A stretch of 64,000 nt of DNA from Paucibacter sp. PLA-PC-4. Its GTDB lineage: Bacteria; Pseudomonadota; Gammaproteobacteria; Burkholderiales; Burkholderiaceae_C. Both the position numbers and the translations under genes were made by a program. Below the pieces are notes generated by a model that saw only the letters and a program-made list of their open reading frames with translations, was not told where the DNA came from and searched no databases. The DNA lies in NCBI RefSeq assembly GCF_026241155.1, contig NZ_JAPFGP010000015.1, positions 62,001 to 126,000 of the forward strand. The letters are read 5' to 3'. Below, piece after piece: positions 44,729 through 53,402 of this stretch. How positions within the stretch are numbered: position 1 is the stretch's first letter; each line of letters opens with the position of its first letter.

Positions 44729-46579
44729 TCAGGCGGGTGCCCACTCGATCTCGAAACAGCTGCCACGGCCCGGTTCGCTGTCCACGCTCAGCCGCGCTCC
44801 CAGGCGCTGGCTGCAGGTCACATAGGCGATGAACAGACCCAGGCCGCTGCGGCCGCGGCCGAACTGGCTGGAGACATAGGGGTCGAAGATGCGCAGCAGC
44901 AGCTCGGGCGTGATGCCGGTACCGGCATCACGCACTCGCAGGCGCTGCAACAGCCCGGCGTCGGCGTCGATCTCAACTCGCAGCTCACCGTGACCGCCGC
45001 CATAGGCGTGCTGGCGGGCGTTGTCGAAGAGCTGGGTCAGCACCTCGCTGAGGGCCTCGGGCGCGACCATGGCTCGCAGGCCGGGGTCGAAGTCCAACCG
45101 CAGCTGTAGCGCATCCTCTCCATCCTCGGCCCGGCTGCGCTGCCAGATCGATTGCAGCAGTGCCGCCAGCTGCACCGGCTGGCGTGGCTCGGCATCGACC
45201 CTGAGCTTGCCGTAGCTGGACAGCAGGGCAATGGTGCGCTCCAGGCTGCGCGTCACCAGCGCGCAGGACTGCTGGCATTGCTGCAGCAGGCGTTCGAACT
45301 GGCTGCGCGTCAGCCGGCCGGCCGCGCTTTCGTCGGCCAGCTGCTGCAGCTGCTCGGCGGCGGTGCTTGCGGCCGTCAGTGCCGAGCCCAGCGGGGTATT
45401 GAGCTCGTGGGCCACACCGGCCACCAGGGCACCCAGGCTGGCCAGCTTGCCGGCCTCGACCAGGCGCTGCTGCAGCGCCTGCAGGCGCCGCATGCCTTCG
45501 GCCTGTGCGGCCGCATGCTGCTCGGCGCTGAGTCGCTCGGCTTGTGCGTGCTCCAACTGCAAGCGCTGATGATGCAGGGTCAGGTCTTGCCTGGCGGCCT
45601 CGCGCACATCGTCCAGCTGCAGCTCGTAGGCGCGCGCCTGCGCGGCCAGGGCCTCGTCGAACCGCCCCAGCCTGGCCAGCAGCGGCGCGAGTTGCTTGAG
45701 CCGGCGCGAGATCTGCGGCAGCGCGCGGCGCTGTTCGTAGTGCGCCAGCACCTCCTGCAGCGCCAGCACCGCTGCCTCGGTCTGGCCGCTGGCTCCCAGC
45801 CAGACGCCCTCTGCGCAGCGCATCTCGGTGCGCGCCATCGAGACCTTGTCGCCGCCACGGGCCACATAGTCGAAGCCGCGCGCCAGATCGGCGGCGGCCG
45901 CCTCCAACTGGCCCAGTGCCACCTTCTCCTCGATCACACCGGACAAGGCATTGGCTGCCGCACCCCAGCGCTGCTGCGTGGCATTGACGGTCACGCCCTC
46001 GTCCAGCGCGGCCAGTGCCGCCGCCGGCCGACCCAGCGCGCGCTCGCACTGCGCGATGCCGACGAACATCTGTGCCCAGGGACCGGCATCGCCGCTAGCG
46101 CGGCACAGCGCAATCGCCTCACGCCGCACCGCGATCGAGCGCTCGAACTGCTGCAGGCGCTGCAGCGCAAAGCCCAACTGCATCAAGGCCTGTGCCAGCA
46201 GGGCGGGGCGACCCTCGGCGCGCGCCAGGCCCATACCGCGCTCCAGCGCCTGCAGACCCGGCTCGAAGCGACCGCTGCGCACATGGCTGCGGCCCAACGC
46301 CACCTGCAGTGTGCTTTGCGCCGCCCGGTCGCCCAAGGCCTCGGCCCAGGGCAGGGCGGTGGCTACCAAGGCGTCCAGCTCCGGATAGCGCATGGTCTCG
46401 GTCAGCAGCTCCACCAGCAGCAGCGCCAGATCGACCCCCGCAGCGCTGGCCGCCTCGGGCGGCAGCGCCGTGAAATACTGCAGCGCCGGCTCTACCAGCT
46501 CGGATGCCATCGTGGGTTGGGCCAGATAGCGCGGTCGCTGCTGAGCCAGCCAGTCGGGGAGGGAGTCTGCAGCGGTCAT
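44729..46579 (-). CDS. Soluble sensor histidine kinase with TPR-like N-terminus, copy A
   Basis: 616 residues, no membrane segment. The N-terminal ~330 residues are helical repeats resembling TPRs (ALGRSHVRSGRFEPGLQALE, ALAALDEGVTV), followed by a coiled coil, the H-box GVAHELNTPLG (His391), and a HATPase_c domain with N-box LFDNARQHAYG, G1 VRDAGTGITPEL and G2 GRSGLGLFIAY. No receiver, PAS or output domain and no neighbouring response-regulator gene. It may sense a cytoplasmic protein through the TPRs. It lies 22 bases after a close paralog (46602). Confidence 0.87.
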   Translation of the reverse strand: MTAADSLPDWLAQQRPRYLAQPTMASELVEPALQYFTALPPEAASAAGVDLALLLVELLTETMRYPELDALVATALPWAEALGDRAAQSTLQVALGRSHVRSGRFEPGLQALERGMGLARAEGRPALLAQALMQLGFALQRLQQFERSIAVRREAIALCRASGDAGPWAQMFVGIAQCERALGRPAAALAALDEGVTVNATQQRWGAAANALSGVIEEKVALGQLEAAAADLARGFDYVARGGDKVSMARTEMRCAEGVWLGASGQTEAAVLALQEVLAHYEQRRALPQISRRLKQLAPLLARLGRFDEALAAQARAYELQLDDVREAARQDLTLHHQRLQLEHAQAERLSAEQHAAAQAEGMRRLQALQQRLVEAGKLASLGALVAGVAHELNTPLGSALTAASTAAEQLQQLADESAAGRLTRSQFERLLQQCQQSCALVTRSLERTIALLSSYGKLRVDAEPRQPVQLAALLQSIWQRSRAEDGEDALQLRLDFDPGLRAMVAPEALSEVLTQLFDNARQHAYGGGHGELRVEIDADAGLLQRLRVRDAGTGITPELLLRIFDPYVSSQFGRGRSGLGLFIAYVTCSQRLGARLSVDSEPGRGSCFEIEWAPA

Positions 46580-46601
46580 TTCGGGCCATTCTGCCTGCGG
46601 C

Positions 46602-48488
46602 TCATGCCGGCACCGGCCACTCGATCTCGAAGCGGCAACCCTGGCGCGGCCGGCTCTCGACGCGGATGCGGCCGCGCAGCCGCTGCATCACTGCGGCCTG
46701 CGCAATGAACAGGCCCAGGCCGCTGCGCCCGTGGCCGAACTGGCTAGAGACATAGGGATCGAAGACGCGCGGCAGCAGCTCCGGCGCGATGCCCGCGCCC
46801 TGATCCTGCACTAGCAGTCGCGCCTGCCCGGCACGTACGCCGGCCTGTACCCGCACATGGCCCGGCGCACCGGGCGCATAAGCATGGCGTTCGATGTTTT
46901 GGAACAGCTGCACCAGCACCTCGCCCAGTGCCTCGGCATGTGTGTGTAGGTCCAGCGCCGCATCCAGCTCCAGGCACAGCCGAGTGCCAGGGCTTAGCGC
47001 CCGCTCCCAGGCCGAGCGCACCAGCGTGTCCAGGCGCAGGCGGCGCGGCAGATCTGGGGCTTGGCCGGCCGCTTGGTAGGCCTGCACCAGGGCAAGGGCC
47101 TGTTCGATGTTGCGCCGTGCCAGCTCGGCGCCCTGCTCGCAGCTGTTCAGGTCGCTGATGAAACGGCTGCGCGACACGGCCCCGCCTGCCGCACAGCTGC
47201 CCAGCGCGCGGCTCAGGTCGGCGGCCGTGCTCAGCGCGGTGAGCGCGGTGCCCAGCGGTGTGTTCAGCTCATGCGCCATGCCGGCCAGCAGCTGGCCCAG
47301 GCTGGCCAGCTTGCCGGCCTCCAGCAGCTCGGCCTGCAGCTCGCGCTGCAGCGCCAGGGCCTGTTCCAGCGCGGCGTTCTTGGCCTCCAACTCCAGCGCA
47401 TGGGTCTCGCTATGGGCTTGCTGGCTGCGCGCATGAGCCAGCTCGGCGCGCTGCAACTGGGAGGCGGCGTCCTGGCGGCCGGCCTCGGTGACATCCTCGA
47501 GCTCCAGCGCATGGGCCTGTTCCAGCGCCGTGCAGGCTGCCTGCGCCCGGCCGTCCTGCAGCAGCCAGGGCACGGTCTGGCGGATGCGCCGCGCCACCTG
47601 GCGTCGCATCGACCATTGCCGGCTCTGCGCCACCACCTGCTGCATCAGCTCGACGGCGCGCGCGAACTCGCCGCGCCGCGCCGCCAGTAAGGCCTCGGCC
47701 GCCAGCAGCTCCTTGACGATGCGCTCGGCCCCCGGGCCGGCCAGCGCCAGGCAGCGCCGACCCTCCAACAGCGCGGCCTCTGCGGCCGCCTCATCCTCGC
47801 AGGCCAGGCTTTCCTCGGCCACGCCGGACCAGCTGTTGACTGCCGCGATCCAACGCCGCTGCTTCATCGCCATTTGCGCGCCCTCGCGCAGCGCCGCTAG
47901 CTGGGCCTCGGGCTCGCCCAACGCGCGGTGCGCCACCGAGATCGACACCAACAGGTCCACCCAGCGACCGCCATCGCCGCCACTTGCCGCCAGCCGCAAG
48001 GCCTCGCGCATGCAGTCGATCGCGCGCCGCCATTCGCGCTGGGCTGACAGGGCCTGGCCCAGCACACGGGCGCGATGTGCCTGGTCGGCCGGCTGCGGGC
48101 TGCCCTCGCTGAGCGCGGTCAGCGGCTCCAGTAACGTCAGGGCCTCGGTCAGGCGGCCAAAGCGCAGATGCATACGGCAGCGCAGCGACAGCGCGGCGAT
48201 GCGGCTGCTCAGCGTGCCATTGCCGGCCAGCAGCCAGGGCAGCACCGGGTCGAGCACCGCCTCGATCTGCTCCGAGCGCCACATCTCGCCCAGCATCTCG
48301 GCCAGGTGCTGGGCGAGATCGACCGCAAAGTCGCTGGGGCCCTCGGCCAGCACCTGATCGAGCAGCGCGTGCGCCGGCCCGATCAGCACATCAGCGACGC
48401 AGGGCTCGGCCAAATAGGCCTCGCGCTGGCCGTGCAGCCAGCGAGTGCGGGCCTCGGGCGATGAGGGGCTGGCGCTGCTTTCGGACAT
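46602..48488 (-). CDS. Soluble sensor histidine kinase with TPR-like N-terminus, copy B
   Basis: 628-residue paralog of copy A with the same layout: TPR-like repeats to ~340, coiled coil (TEAGRQDAASQLQRAELAHA), H-box GMAHELNTPLG (His406), N-box LFQNIERHAYAPG, G1 VQDQGAGIAPELL, G2 GHGRSGLGLFI. All ATP-binding residues appear intact. It starts the two-gene unit, with copy A 22 bases downstream. Sequence between the kinase cores is strongly similar, the sensory parts less so, pointing to tandem duplication with separate inputs. Heterodimerisation is possible. No cognate regulator in the window. Confidence 0.87.
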   Translation of the reverse strand: MSESSASPSSPEARTRWLHGQREAYLAEPCVADVLIGPAHALLDQVLAEGPSDFAVDLAQHLAEMLGEMWRSEQIEAVLDPVLPWLLAGNGTLSSRIAALSLRCRMHLRFGRLTEALTLLEPLTALSEGSPQPADQAHRARVLGQALSAQREWRRAIDCMREALRLAASGGDGGRWVDLLVSISVAHRALGEPEAQLAALREGAQMAMKQRRWIAAVNSWSGVAEESLACEDEAAAEAALLEGRRCLALAGPGAERIVKELLAAEALLAARRGEFARAVELMQQVVAQSRQWSMRRQVARRIRQTVPWLLQDGRAQAACTALEQAHALELEDVTEAGRQDAASQLQRAELAHARSQQAHSETHALELEAKNAALEQALALQRELQAELLEAGKLASLGQLLAGMAHELNTPLGTALTALSTAADLSRALGSCAAGGAVSRSRFISDLNSCEQGAELARRNIEQALALVQAYQAAGQAPDLPRRLRLDTLVRSAWERALSPGTRLCLELDAALDLHTHAEALGEVLVQLFQNIERHAYAPGAPGHVRVQAGVRAGQARLLVQDQGAGIAPELLPRVFDPYVSSQFGHGRSGLGLFIAQAAVMQRLRGRIRVESRPRQGCRFEIEWPVPA

Positions 48489-48789
48489 GGATCTGTACCT
48501 GAAGCTGGAGCTCAGGGTCGATTCTGCGTCATTGCGCGAACCCCTGCTGTTCGGATCGGGGTCGCTATCAGGCCGTAATCGCGGCTGGCTAGCTTCTGGT
48601 GCTCAGAATATCCACCGAAGATCTATCCGCCTGTCTGGCGCTGGGCGAGCCTGTCAGCTGCCTGCGCGTCTCGACCAGCAGCGCTTTGACAGCGCCGATA
48701 TCAGCTACGGCGCCCGAATGCCGCCAACCGCGCGCCGGCGCTAACCGGCTCGGGGCCTGACCGGGTTCGGCCTCGGCCCGGTACTCTCC
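48489..48789. other. Intergenic region upstream of the kinase pair
   Basis: 301 bases between the kinase start and the phosphodiesterase stop. I see no gene, terminator with a T-tract, or clear palindrome. It must hold the kinase-pair promoter on the minus strand. Confidence 0.4.
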
Positions 48790-50517
48790 TTACGCGCGGC
48801 GACGCCGGGCCAGCAGCAGCAGGCCCAGGCCGGCGCCGAACAGCGCCCATGTTTGCGGCTCGGGCACTGCACTGATCAGCGCCAGCGCGGTGGCCGGGTC
48901 GTCGCTGATCAGCCCCGAAATCTGGCCTTCGACCCACTGGCCATCAATCAGGCGGCTTGACTTGAGCGAGATCAGGTCAGCCATGGTCTCGGCTTCGTTG
49001 ACGGTCCAGACGAAGACCCGCAGGTCGCGGCTGGACGCCAGCGAGAGCAGATCGCCCCACAGCGGCTCACCGCCACTGAGCAAATCGGCAAACGACAGCG
49101 CCAAGCCATCAACGCCACGACTCACCAGCCCGTCGAGAAAGGCGCCCCGTGCTTCCAGCCCGCTGGCAGCCTTGAAGCCGCCGAAGAAGCCCAGATGGAA
49201 GACCTCGGCCTGGCCCAGATGGCCGACCAGATCGGCCACCGCCGCATCGTTCCAGCCGAAGGCGACCACCTGATCGGCCCCGTATCCGGTCTCGGCCATC
49301 GTCTGGGCAATGGCGGCACCAGCGTTGTCGACCTTGACGTCGAGCACGATCTTGCTCCCACCTTGCTTGGCGAGTTCTAAGGTCTCCTTCAGAGTCGGGA
49401 TGCGTTCGGCGGCATAGCGCTCACCGAAGACACTGGCCATGCCGGCCGACAGCTGCCCCAGCTCTGCCGCCGACGTATTGGCCACCGACTTGTTGACACC
49501 GCTGGCGCGCAGCGTGCTGTCGTCGTGCGAGAGTACGGCCACGCCGTCCTTGCTCAGGCGCACATCGACCTCGAAGCGCTGCGCGCCGGTTGCGATGGCC
49601 TGGCGGTTGGAGGCATTGGTGTTCTCAGGGGCGAACATCGAGTTGCCACGATGCGCGATCACCTCGAAGCCCTTGGCGATCGCGGTGATCTTGGGGGCAG
49701 AGGCTTCAAAGCTCTTGCCGCTGCCGAGTTCGTAGTGGCTGCGAATCTGGGTTTCGCTCAGGGCCTGGCCGTAGACCGCCACCTGATCGATCTGGCCAAT
49801 GTCCAGGAAGCTCTTGGGGCTGCCGTTGTTCCAGTCCGCGCCGATGGCGGCCAGCTGGCCAGCGGCGATGCTCGAGCCCAGTTTGACGGCGGTATGGCGA
49901 TCGCGCAGCACGCCGTTGATGTAGATCTTGGCGCTGGCGCCGGCGGCGTCGTTCTGGTCAAGCATGCCCACCACATGCATCCATTCGCCCTGGCGCTTGT
50001 TGACGATGCTGGCGCTGGCGCCCGGACGTTCGGCATAGCCATTGGCCGTGGTCACCTTGAAGCGCAGCTCGCCATTGGCCTTGTCCAGATACATCACGTA
50101 GCTGTCCTGGCTGCTGTCGAAAATGCTGCCGTAGGCTTCCTTGGTGCCGGACAGTGGTGCATCCAGCTTTACCCAGGCTTCCACGGTCAGCGAGTTGCGG
50201 CCCGTCATGGCCGGCAAGGCGGGGGCTTGCAGATATTGGCTGCCGCCGGCGGCGGCACCGCCGAACAGGCCACTGGCAAGCGCGCCGCTGCCCAACGGTG
50301 TCGCGTGCATGCCGTTGCCGCTGGCATCTTGGCCGCTAAGCGCGCCGGCGGCAGCGTCCAATGTCCAGTAGGCCAGTGGTGAGGCATTCAGCACCGAATC
50401 GCGGTAACGGGTGGCGGCCTCGGGGCTTGCGCCCGCATTCAGGCCAGTAGCGAGCAGGGTGGCAAGGGTGATCAGGCGCAGCGGTCGGCGGCGCAGTGCA
50501 AGGGAGTCGCGGCTCAT
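48790..50517 (-). CDS. PEP-CTERM surface protein: LamG-like domain plus glycerophosphodiester phosphodiesterase
   Basis: 575 residues with an N-terminal signal (RLITLATLLATGLNAGAS). Residues ~45-235 form a concanavalin/LamG-like domain (YWTLDAAAGALSGQDASGNG, SLTVEAWVKLDAP). Residues ~270-545 are a GDPD domain with IAHRGNSMFAPENT and FEVDVRLSKDGVAVLSHDD, the catalytic His and metal ligands. It ends AVPEPQTWALFGAGLGLLLL then ARRRRA, a PEP-CTERM sorting tail for exosortase-linked display or export. It probably releases glycerol phosphate from glycerophosphodiesters at the cell surface. Exosortase genes are not in the window. Confidence 0.9.
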   Translation of the reverse strand: MSRDSLALRRRPLRLITLATLLATGLNAGASPEAATRYRDSVLNASPLAYWTLDAAAGALSGQDASGNGMHATPLGSGALASGLFGGAAAGGSQYLQAPALPAMTGRNSLTVEAWVKLDAPLSGTKEAYGSIFDSSQDSYVMYLDKANGELRFKVTTANGYAERPGASASIVNKRQGEWMHVVGMLDQNDAAGASAKIYINGVLRDRHTAVKLGSSIAAGQLAAIGADWNNGSPKSFLDIGQIDQVAVYGQALSETQIRSHYELGSGKSFEASAPKITAIAKGFEVIAHRGNSMFAPENTNASNRQAIATGAQRFEVDVRLSKDGVAVLSHDDSTLRASGVNKSVANTSAAELGQLSAGMASVFGERYAAERIPTLKETLELAKQGGSKIVLDVKVDNAGAAIAQTMAETGYGADQVVAFGWNDAAVADLVGHLGQAEVFHLGFFGGFKAASGLEARGAFLDGLVSRGVDGLALSFADLLSGGEPLWGDLLSLASSRDLRVFVWTVNEAETMADLISLKSSRLIDGQWVEGQISGLISDDPATALALISAVPEPQTWALFGAGLGLLLLARRRRA

Positions 50518-50634
50518 GTGGCGCTCATGGGGTTGTGAGGAGGCTCCGGAGCATGCGCTGTGGCGATGACACTGCCGCTGCCGCCTTAGTCCGTTGAGCT
50601 CATAAGCCGCCTGGCGGTGTGCGTTGAACGGATC

Positions 50635-51672
50635 TCATATCACCACCGGCCGCAAGATCTGCAAGGTGCCCGCGTCCGCGTCGATCTCGGCGTCGGCGCC
50701 GACTGGGATCGTGAACTTGCGTTTGATGTGGCCGATCATTGCACCGCGATAGACCGGCACGTTCAGCGGCAGGAAGTAGTCGTCGAAGACCTCGTCCAAG
50801 GTCAGCGTGCCGAAGCCGTCGCCGGGCTCGCATTTGGTGAACTTGCCGATCACGACGCCGGCAAGCTGGTCTAACACGCCGGCCAAGCGCAGCGTCGACA
50901 GCATGCGGTCGACCCGATAGATGTACTCGTTGATCTCTTCGAGGAAGAGGATGGCGCCGCGACAGTCGGGAAAGTAGGGGGTGCCGACCAGCGAAGCCAG
51001 CACCGCAAGATTGCCGCCGACCAGATGGCCGCGCGCCCGGCCGCCGCGCAGCGTCGTGATGCGATCCTGGGTCTGCACCAGGTGGTCACCGCGCTCGCCT
51101 GTGGGGTTCTTCAGCAGCGGTGCCTTGGCCTGCATCACCAGCTCGCGGAAGTGCGCAACGCTGAAGGCATTCCATTCCGACACGGCGACCGGCCCATGAA
51201 AAGTCACCAGGCCCGTGCGCTGCTGGATCGCGTTGACCAGGCTGGTGAGGTCTGAGAACCCGCCGAAGAACTTGGGCTGGCGCGCGATCAACGCGTAGTC
51301 CAGCCGGTCGACGATGCGGTTGCAACCGGAGCCACCGGTCATCGCGAGGATGCCGGCCACTTGCGGGTCTGCAAACATGGTGTTGATGTCCTCGGCGCGC
51401 TGCGCGTCGCTGCCGCCGAACTGGCCGTAGCGGCCGCGCAGATGAGTGCCGTGCCTGACCTTAAAGCCCAGGGCCTGCAAGGCCTCAGTGGCAACCACGA
51501 TGGGCTCGCGCTCATAAGTCGCGTTGGCCGGGCTGACCAGGCCCACGGTGTCGCCGGGCTGCAGGCGATTGGCATAGAGCGCCGGACGGCGGGTGTGGGC
51601 TAGCGCCGGGGCGGCGGCCAGTCCCGCTCCGGCGATCAGGGATTGAGCAAACTGGCGCCGTTGCAGGGTCAT
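50635..51672 (-). CDS. Exported L,D-carboxypeptidase (S66), Tat-type signal
   Basis: 345-residue S66 peptidase paralogous to the cytoplasmic LdcA at 37808. ATG 51672 gives a twin-arginine-like leader (LQRRQFAQSLIAGAGLAAAP). Nucleophile Ser is in GGFSDLTSLVN, Glu in ILFLEEINEYIYRVDR, His in GAMIGHIKRKFTIPVG. Export would let it trim tetrapeptides in the periplasm. It ends a minus-strand set with the D-Ala-D-Ala dipeptidase (8 bases upstream) and a lysR gene. Confidence 0.88.
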   Translation of the reverse strand: MTLQRRQFAQSLIAGAGLAAAPALAHTRRPALYANRLQPGDTVGLVSPANATYEREPIVVATEALQALGFKVRHGTHLRGRYGQFGGSDAQRAEDINTMFADPQVAGILAMTGGSGCNRIVDRLDYALIARQPKFFGGFSDLTSLVNAIQQRTGLVTFHGPVAVSEWNAFSVAHFRELVMQAKAPLLKNPTGERGDHLVQTQDRITTLRGGRARGHLVGGNLAVLASLVGTPYFPDCRGAILFLEEINEYIYRVDRMLSTLRLAGVLDQLAGVVIGKFTKCEPGDGFGTLTLDEVFDDYFLPLNVPVYRGAMIGHIKRKFTIPVGADAEIDADAGTLQILRPVVI

Positions 51673-51680
51673 TTCTTGCC

Positions 51681-52289
51681 TCAAAGAACGCGGGGCAGGT
51701 CGCGGCGAACCGCAATACGGTCGCCGAAGTCGAAATGCCACCACTCGGTGGCAATGCCTTGGAAGCCAACCTCGCGCATCGCTGCGCGCAGCCAGCCGCG
51801 TTCGGTCAGCTGGGCGGCGCTCAGCAGGCCGCGCGCCAGGTGCTCGGCCTCATGGTCGGGGTGCGAGGTCAGTGCCATCTCGTCGAAGCCCGAGCCCATA
51901 TCGACCTCCTGGCCTCGTGGGTCCAGCAGGGTCACATCGACCGCCATGCCAAAGCTGTGGATAGAGCCGCGCTCGGGGTTGGCCAGGTACAGGGTCAGCG
52001 GCGTGCCCTGCAGCTCGGCCCACAAGACTTCCTGCACCCGCTGCGGCCGTAAGGCGTCCAGCACCCGCAGCCGGTAGCCGGGTCGGTGCACGCTCAGCCA
52101 GGCGGCGGCGCGCTCCAGCGCATCGGCGGCCTCGCGGCGCAGATAGCTGCAATCGAGGCCGCCGTAGACATTGCGACCGACGAAGTTGTCGCGCGTGGCG
52201 TAGCGCAGATCCACGTCAATACGGGGAATGCTCAGCAGCGCGCGGAAGTCGGGGTGCTGCGGTACCTCTTCGCAGGGAATCATCGTCAC
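51681..52289 (-). CDS. ddpX: D-alanyl-D-alanine dipeptidase (VanX/DdpX family)
   Basis: 202-residue M15D zinc peptidase hydrolysing D-Ala-D-Ala. Zinc and catalytic residues: SIHSFGMAVDVTLLD (SxHxxGxAxD) and TEWWHFDFG (Glu, His). GTG 52289 overlaps the lysR stop (GTGA); ATG 52283 is two codons later. In E. coli DdpX scavenges D-Ala-D-Ala for nutrition. VanX-type resistance is unlikely because no vanH/vanA partners are near, and no signal peptide is visible. Confidence 0.9.
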   Translation of the reverse strand: MTMIPCEEVPQHPDFRALLSIPRIDVDLRYATRDNFVGRNVYGGLDCSYLRREAADALERAAAWLSVHRPGYRLRVLDALRPQRVQEVLWAELQGTPLTLYLANPERGSIHSFGMAVDVTLLDPRGQEVDMGSGFDEMALTSHPDHEAEHLARGLLSAAQLTERGWLRAAMREVGFQGIATEWWHFDFGDRIAVRRDLPRVL

Positions 52290-53182
52290 AAGCTTTCCAG
52301 ATTCTGTTTGGCGGCCTCACCCAGGTACTTGACGAGGCGGCGCGCGCTCTGCGCCAGCGGCGCGTTGGCGGCGGTCAGCAGATAGAGCTGCACCGGCATG
52401 GCCGGGGCCAGCGGGCGCAGGCGAACGCGGCTGCGGTCGGCACTGGCGGCAGTGAAGGGATCGACGATGCTCATGCCGACGCCAGCCTCGACCAGGGAGC
52501 GTGCCAGCTGGTAGGTCTGCACCGTCAGCCGGGTCACCGGCTGCAGGCCCAGGGCCTCGCAGGCATTCATCACCACATTGCCCAGCGGGTCCTCAGCCGG
52601 CAAAGCCACCAGCTCGGTGCGGATCTGCTCCAGCGGCAGCGGCCCGTCCTCGGCCGCCTCGGGCGAGCCGACGGGGCACAGCGCGATCATCGGGCCGCTG
52701 GCTAGCACTTCGGTCTTGATGCCGGGGTGGCGCGGGTCCTGCAGCGACAGCGCCAGATCGGCCTCGCCCAGAAGCAGGGCCGAGACGATTTCGCGCGTGT
52801 GGTTGGTGGCCAGCGTGCAATGGCCGGCCGGGTAGGCTCGGCACCAATGCGTCATCGCCGCCGGAATCACCGAGGCGCCCAGCGTCGGCGTCGCGACCAG
52901 GCGCACCTGCTCGGACTCGCCGCTGCGCAGATTGGCTGCCAGCCGGCGGATGGACACCAGATCGCGGTTGAGCTTGTCGATTTCGACGAACAGGCGCTCG
53001 GCTTCGGGCGTCGGATAGAGCTTGCCGCGCACCCGGTCGAACAAGGCCATGCCCAGCTGCAGCTCGCAATGCTGCAGCACCTTGGTGACGGCCGGCTGCG
53101 AGATGTGCAGTAGCTGGGCGGCCCCGCTGATCGTGCCGGCCTGCATCACTGCATGGAAGACCTCAATATGGCGCAGCCGCAT
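52286..53182 (-). CDS. LysR-family transcriptional regulator of the peptidoglycan set
   Basis: 298 residues: helix-turn-helix at ~3-62 (RLRHIEVFHAVMQAGTISGA, SQPAVTKVLQHCELQLGMAL) and a LysR substrate-binding domain (VRLVATPTLGASVIPAAM). ATG 53182 is chosen over an upstream in-frame start because the HTH begins at once. It overlaps ddpX by 4 bases, so regulator and dipeptidase are co-translated, an uncommon layout (LysR genes are usually divergent). Its effector may be a murein-derived peptide, by analogy with AmpR; this is inference. Confidence 0.9.
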   Translation of the reverse strand: MRLRHIEVFHAVMQAGTISGAAQLLHISQPAVTKVLQHCELQLGMALFDRVRGKLYPTPEAERLFVEIDKLNRDLVSIRRLAANLRSGESEQVRLVATPTLGASVIPAAMTHWCRAYPAGHCTLATNHTREIVSALLLGEADLALSLQDPRHPGIKTEVLASGPMIALCPVGSPEAAEDGPLPLEQIRTELVALPAEDPLGNVVMNACEALGLQPVTRLTVQTYQLARSLVEAGVGMSIVDPFTAASADRSRVRLRPLAPAMPVQLYLLTAANAPLAQSARRLVKYLGEAAKQNLESL

Positions 53183-53353
53183 GGTCAGGCCCGTCCTTGC
53201 TGACAGGAGCGGTTCAAGGGGCGGGCGGGGGACGGGGAGGGCTTCATGGCGCGGGAGCAATGGTCGGAGAGCATGCCGACGCTCGCAACTGAATAGGGCT
53301 GGACAGAATATAACTTTTGGTTATCCGCTGCCGGGCGCAGCCCGCACGGCCAA

Positions 53354-53380
53354 GAAAAAGGCAGGTCGTTGACCTGCCTT
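53354..53380 (-). terminator. Terminator of the large TonB receptor gene
   Basis: AAGGCAGGTC (53358-53367), loop gtt, GACCTGCCTT (53371-53380), a perfect 10-bp stem. On the minus strand it is followed by TTTTCTTG (with the stem end, five T). It separates the receptor transcript from lysR-ddpX-ldcA. Confidence 0.85.
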
Positions 53381-53402
53381 GCGCTTCGAGTTCGCTCCTG
53401 CC

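Noticed and set aside
45152-46708. Open frame of ~518 codons opposite the kinase pair
   Set aside because: Gln/Arg/Ala-rich antisense shadow crossing a gene boundary; the minus strand has complete histidine-kinase motifs.
51681-52289. VanX vancomycin resistance
   Set aside because: No vanH, vanA-type ligase or VanRS genes; the neighbours are peptidoglycan recycling enzymes.
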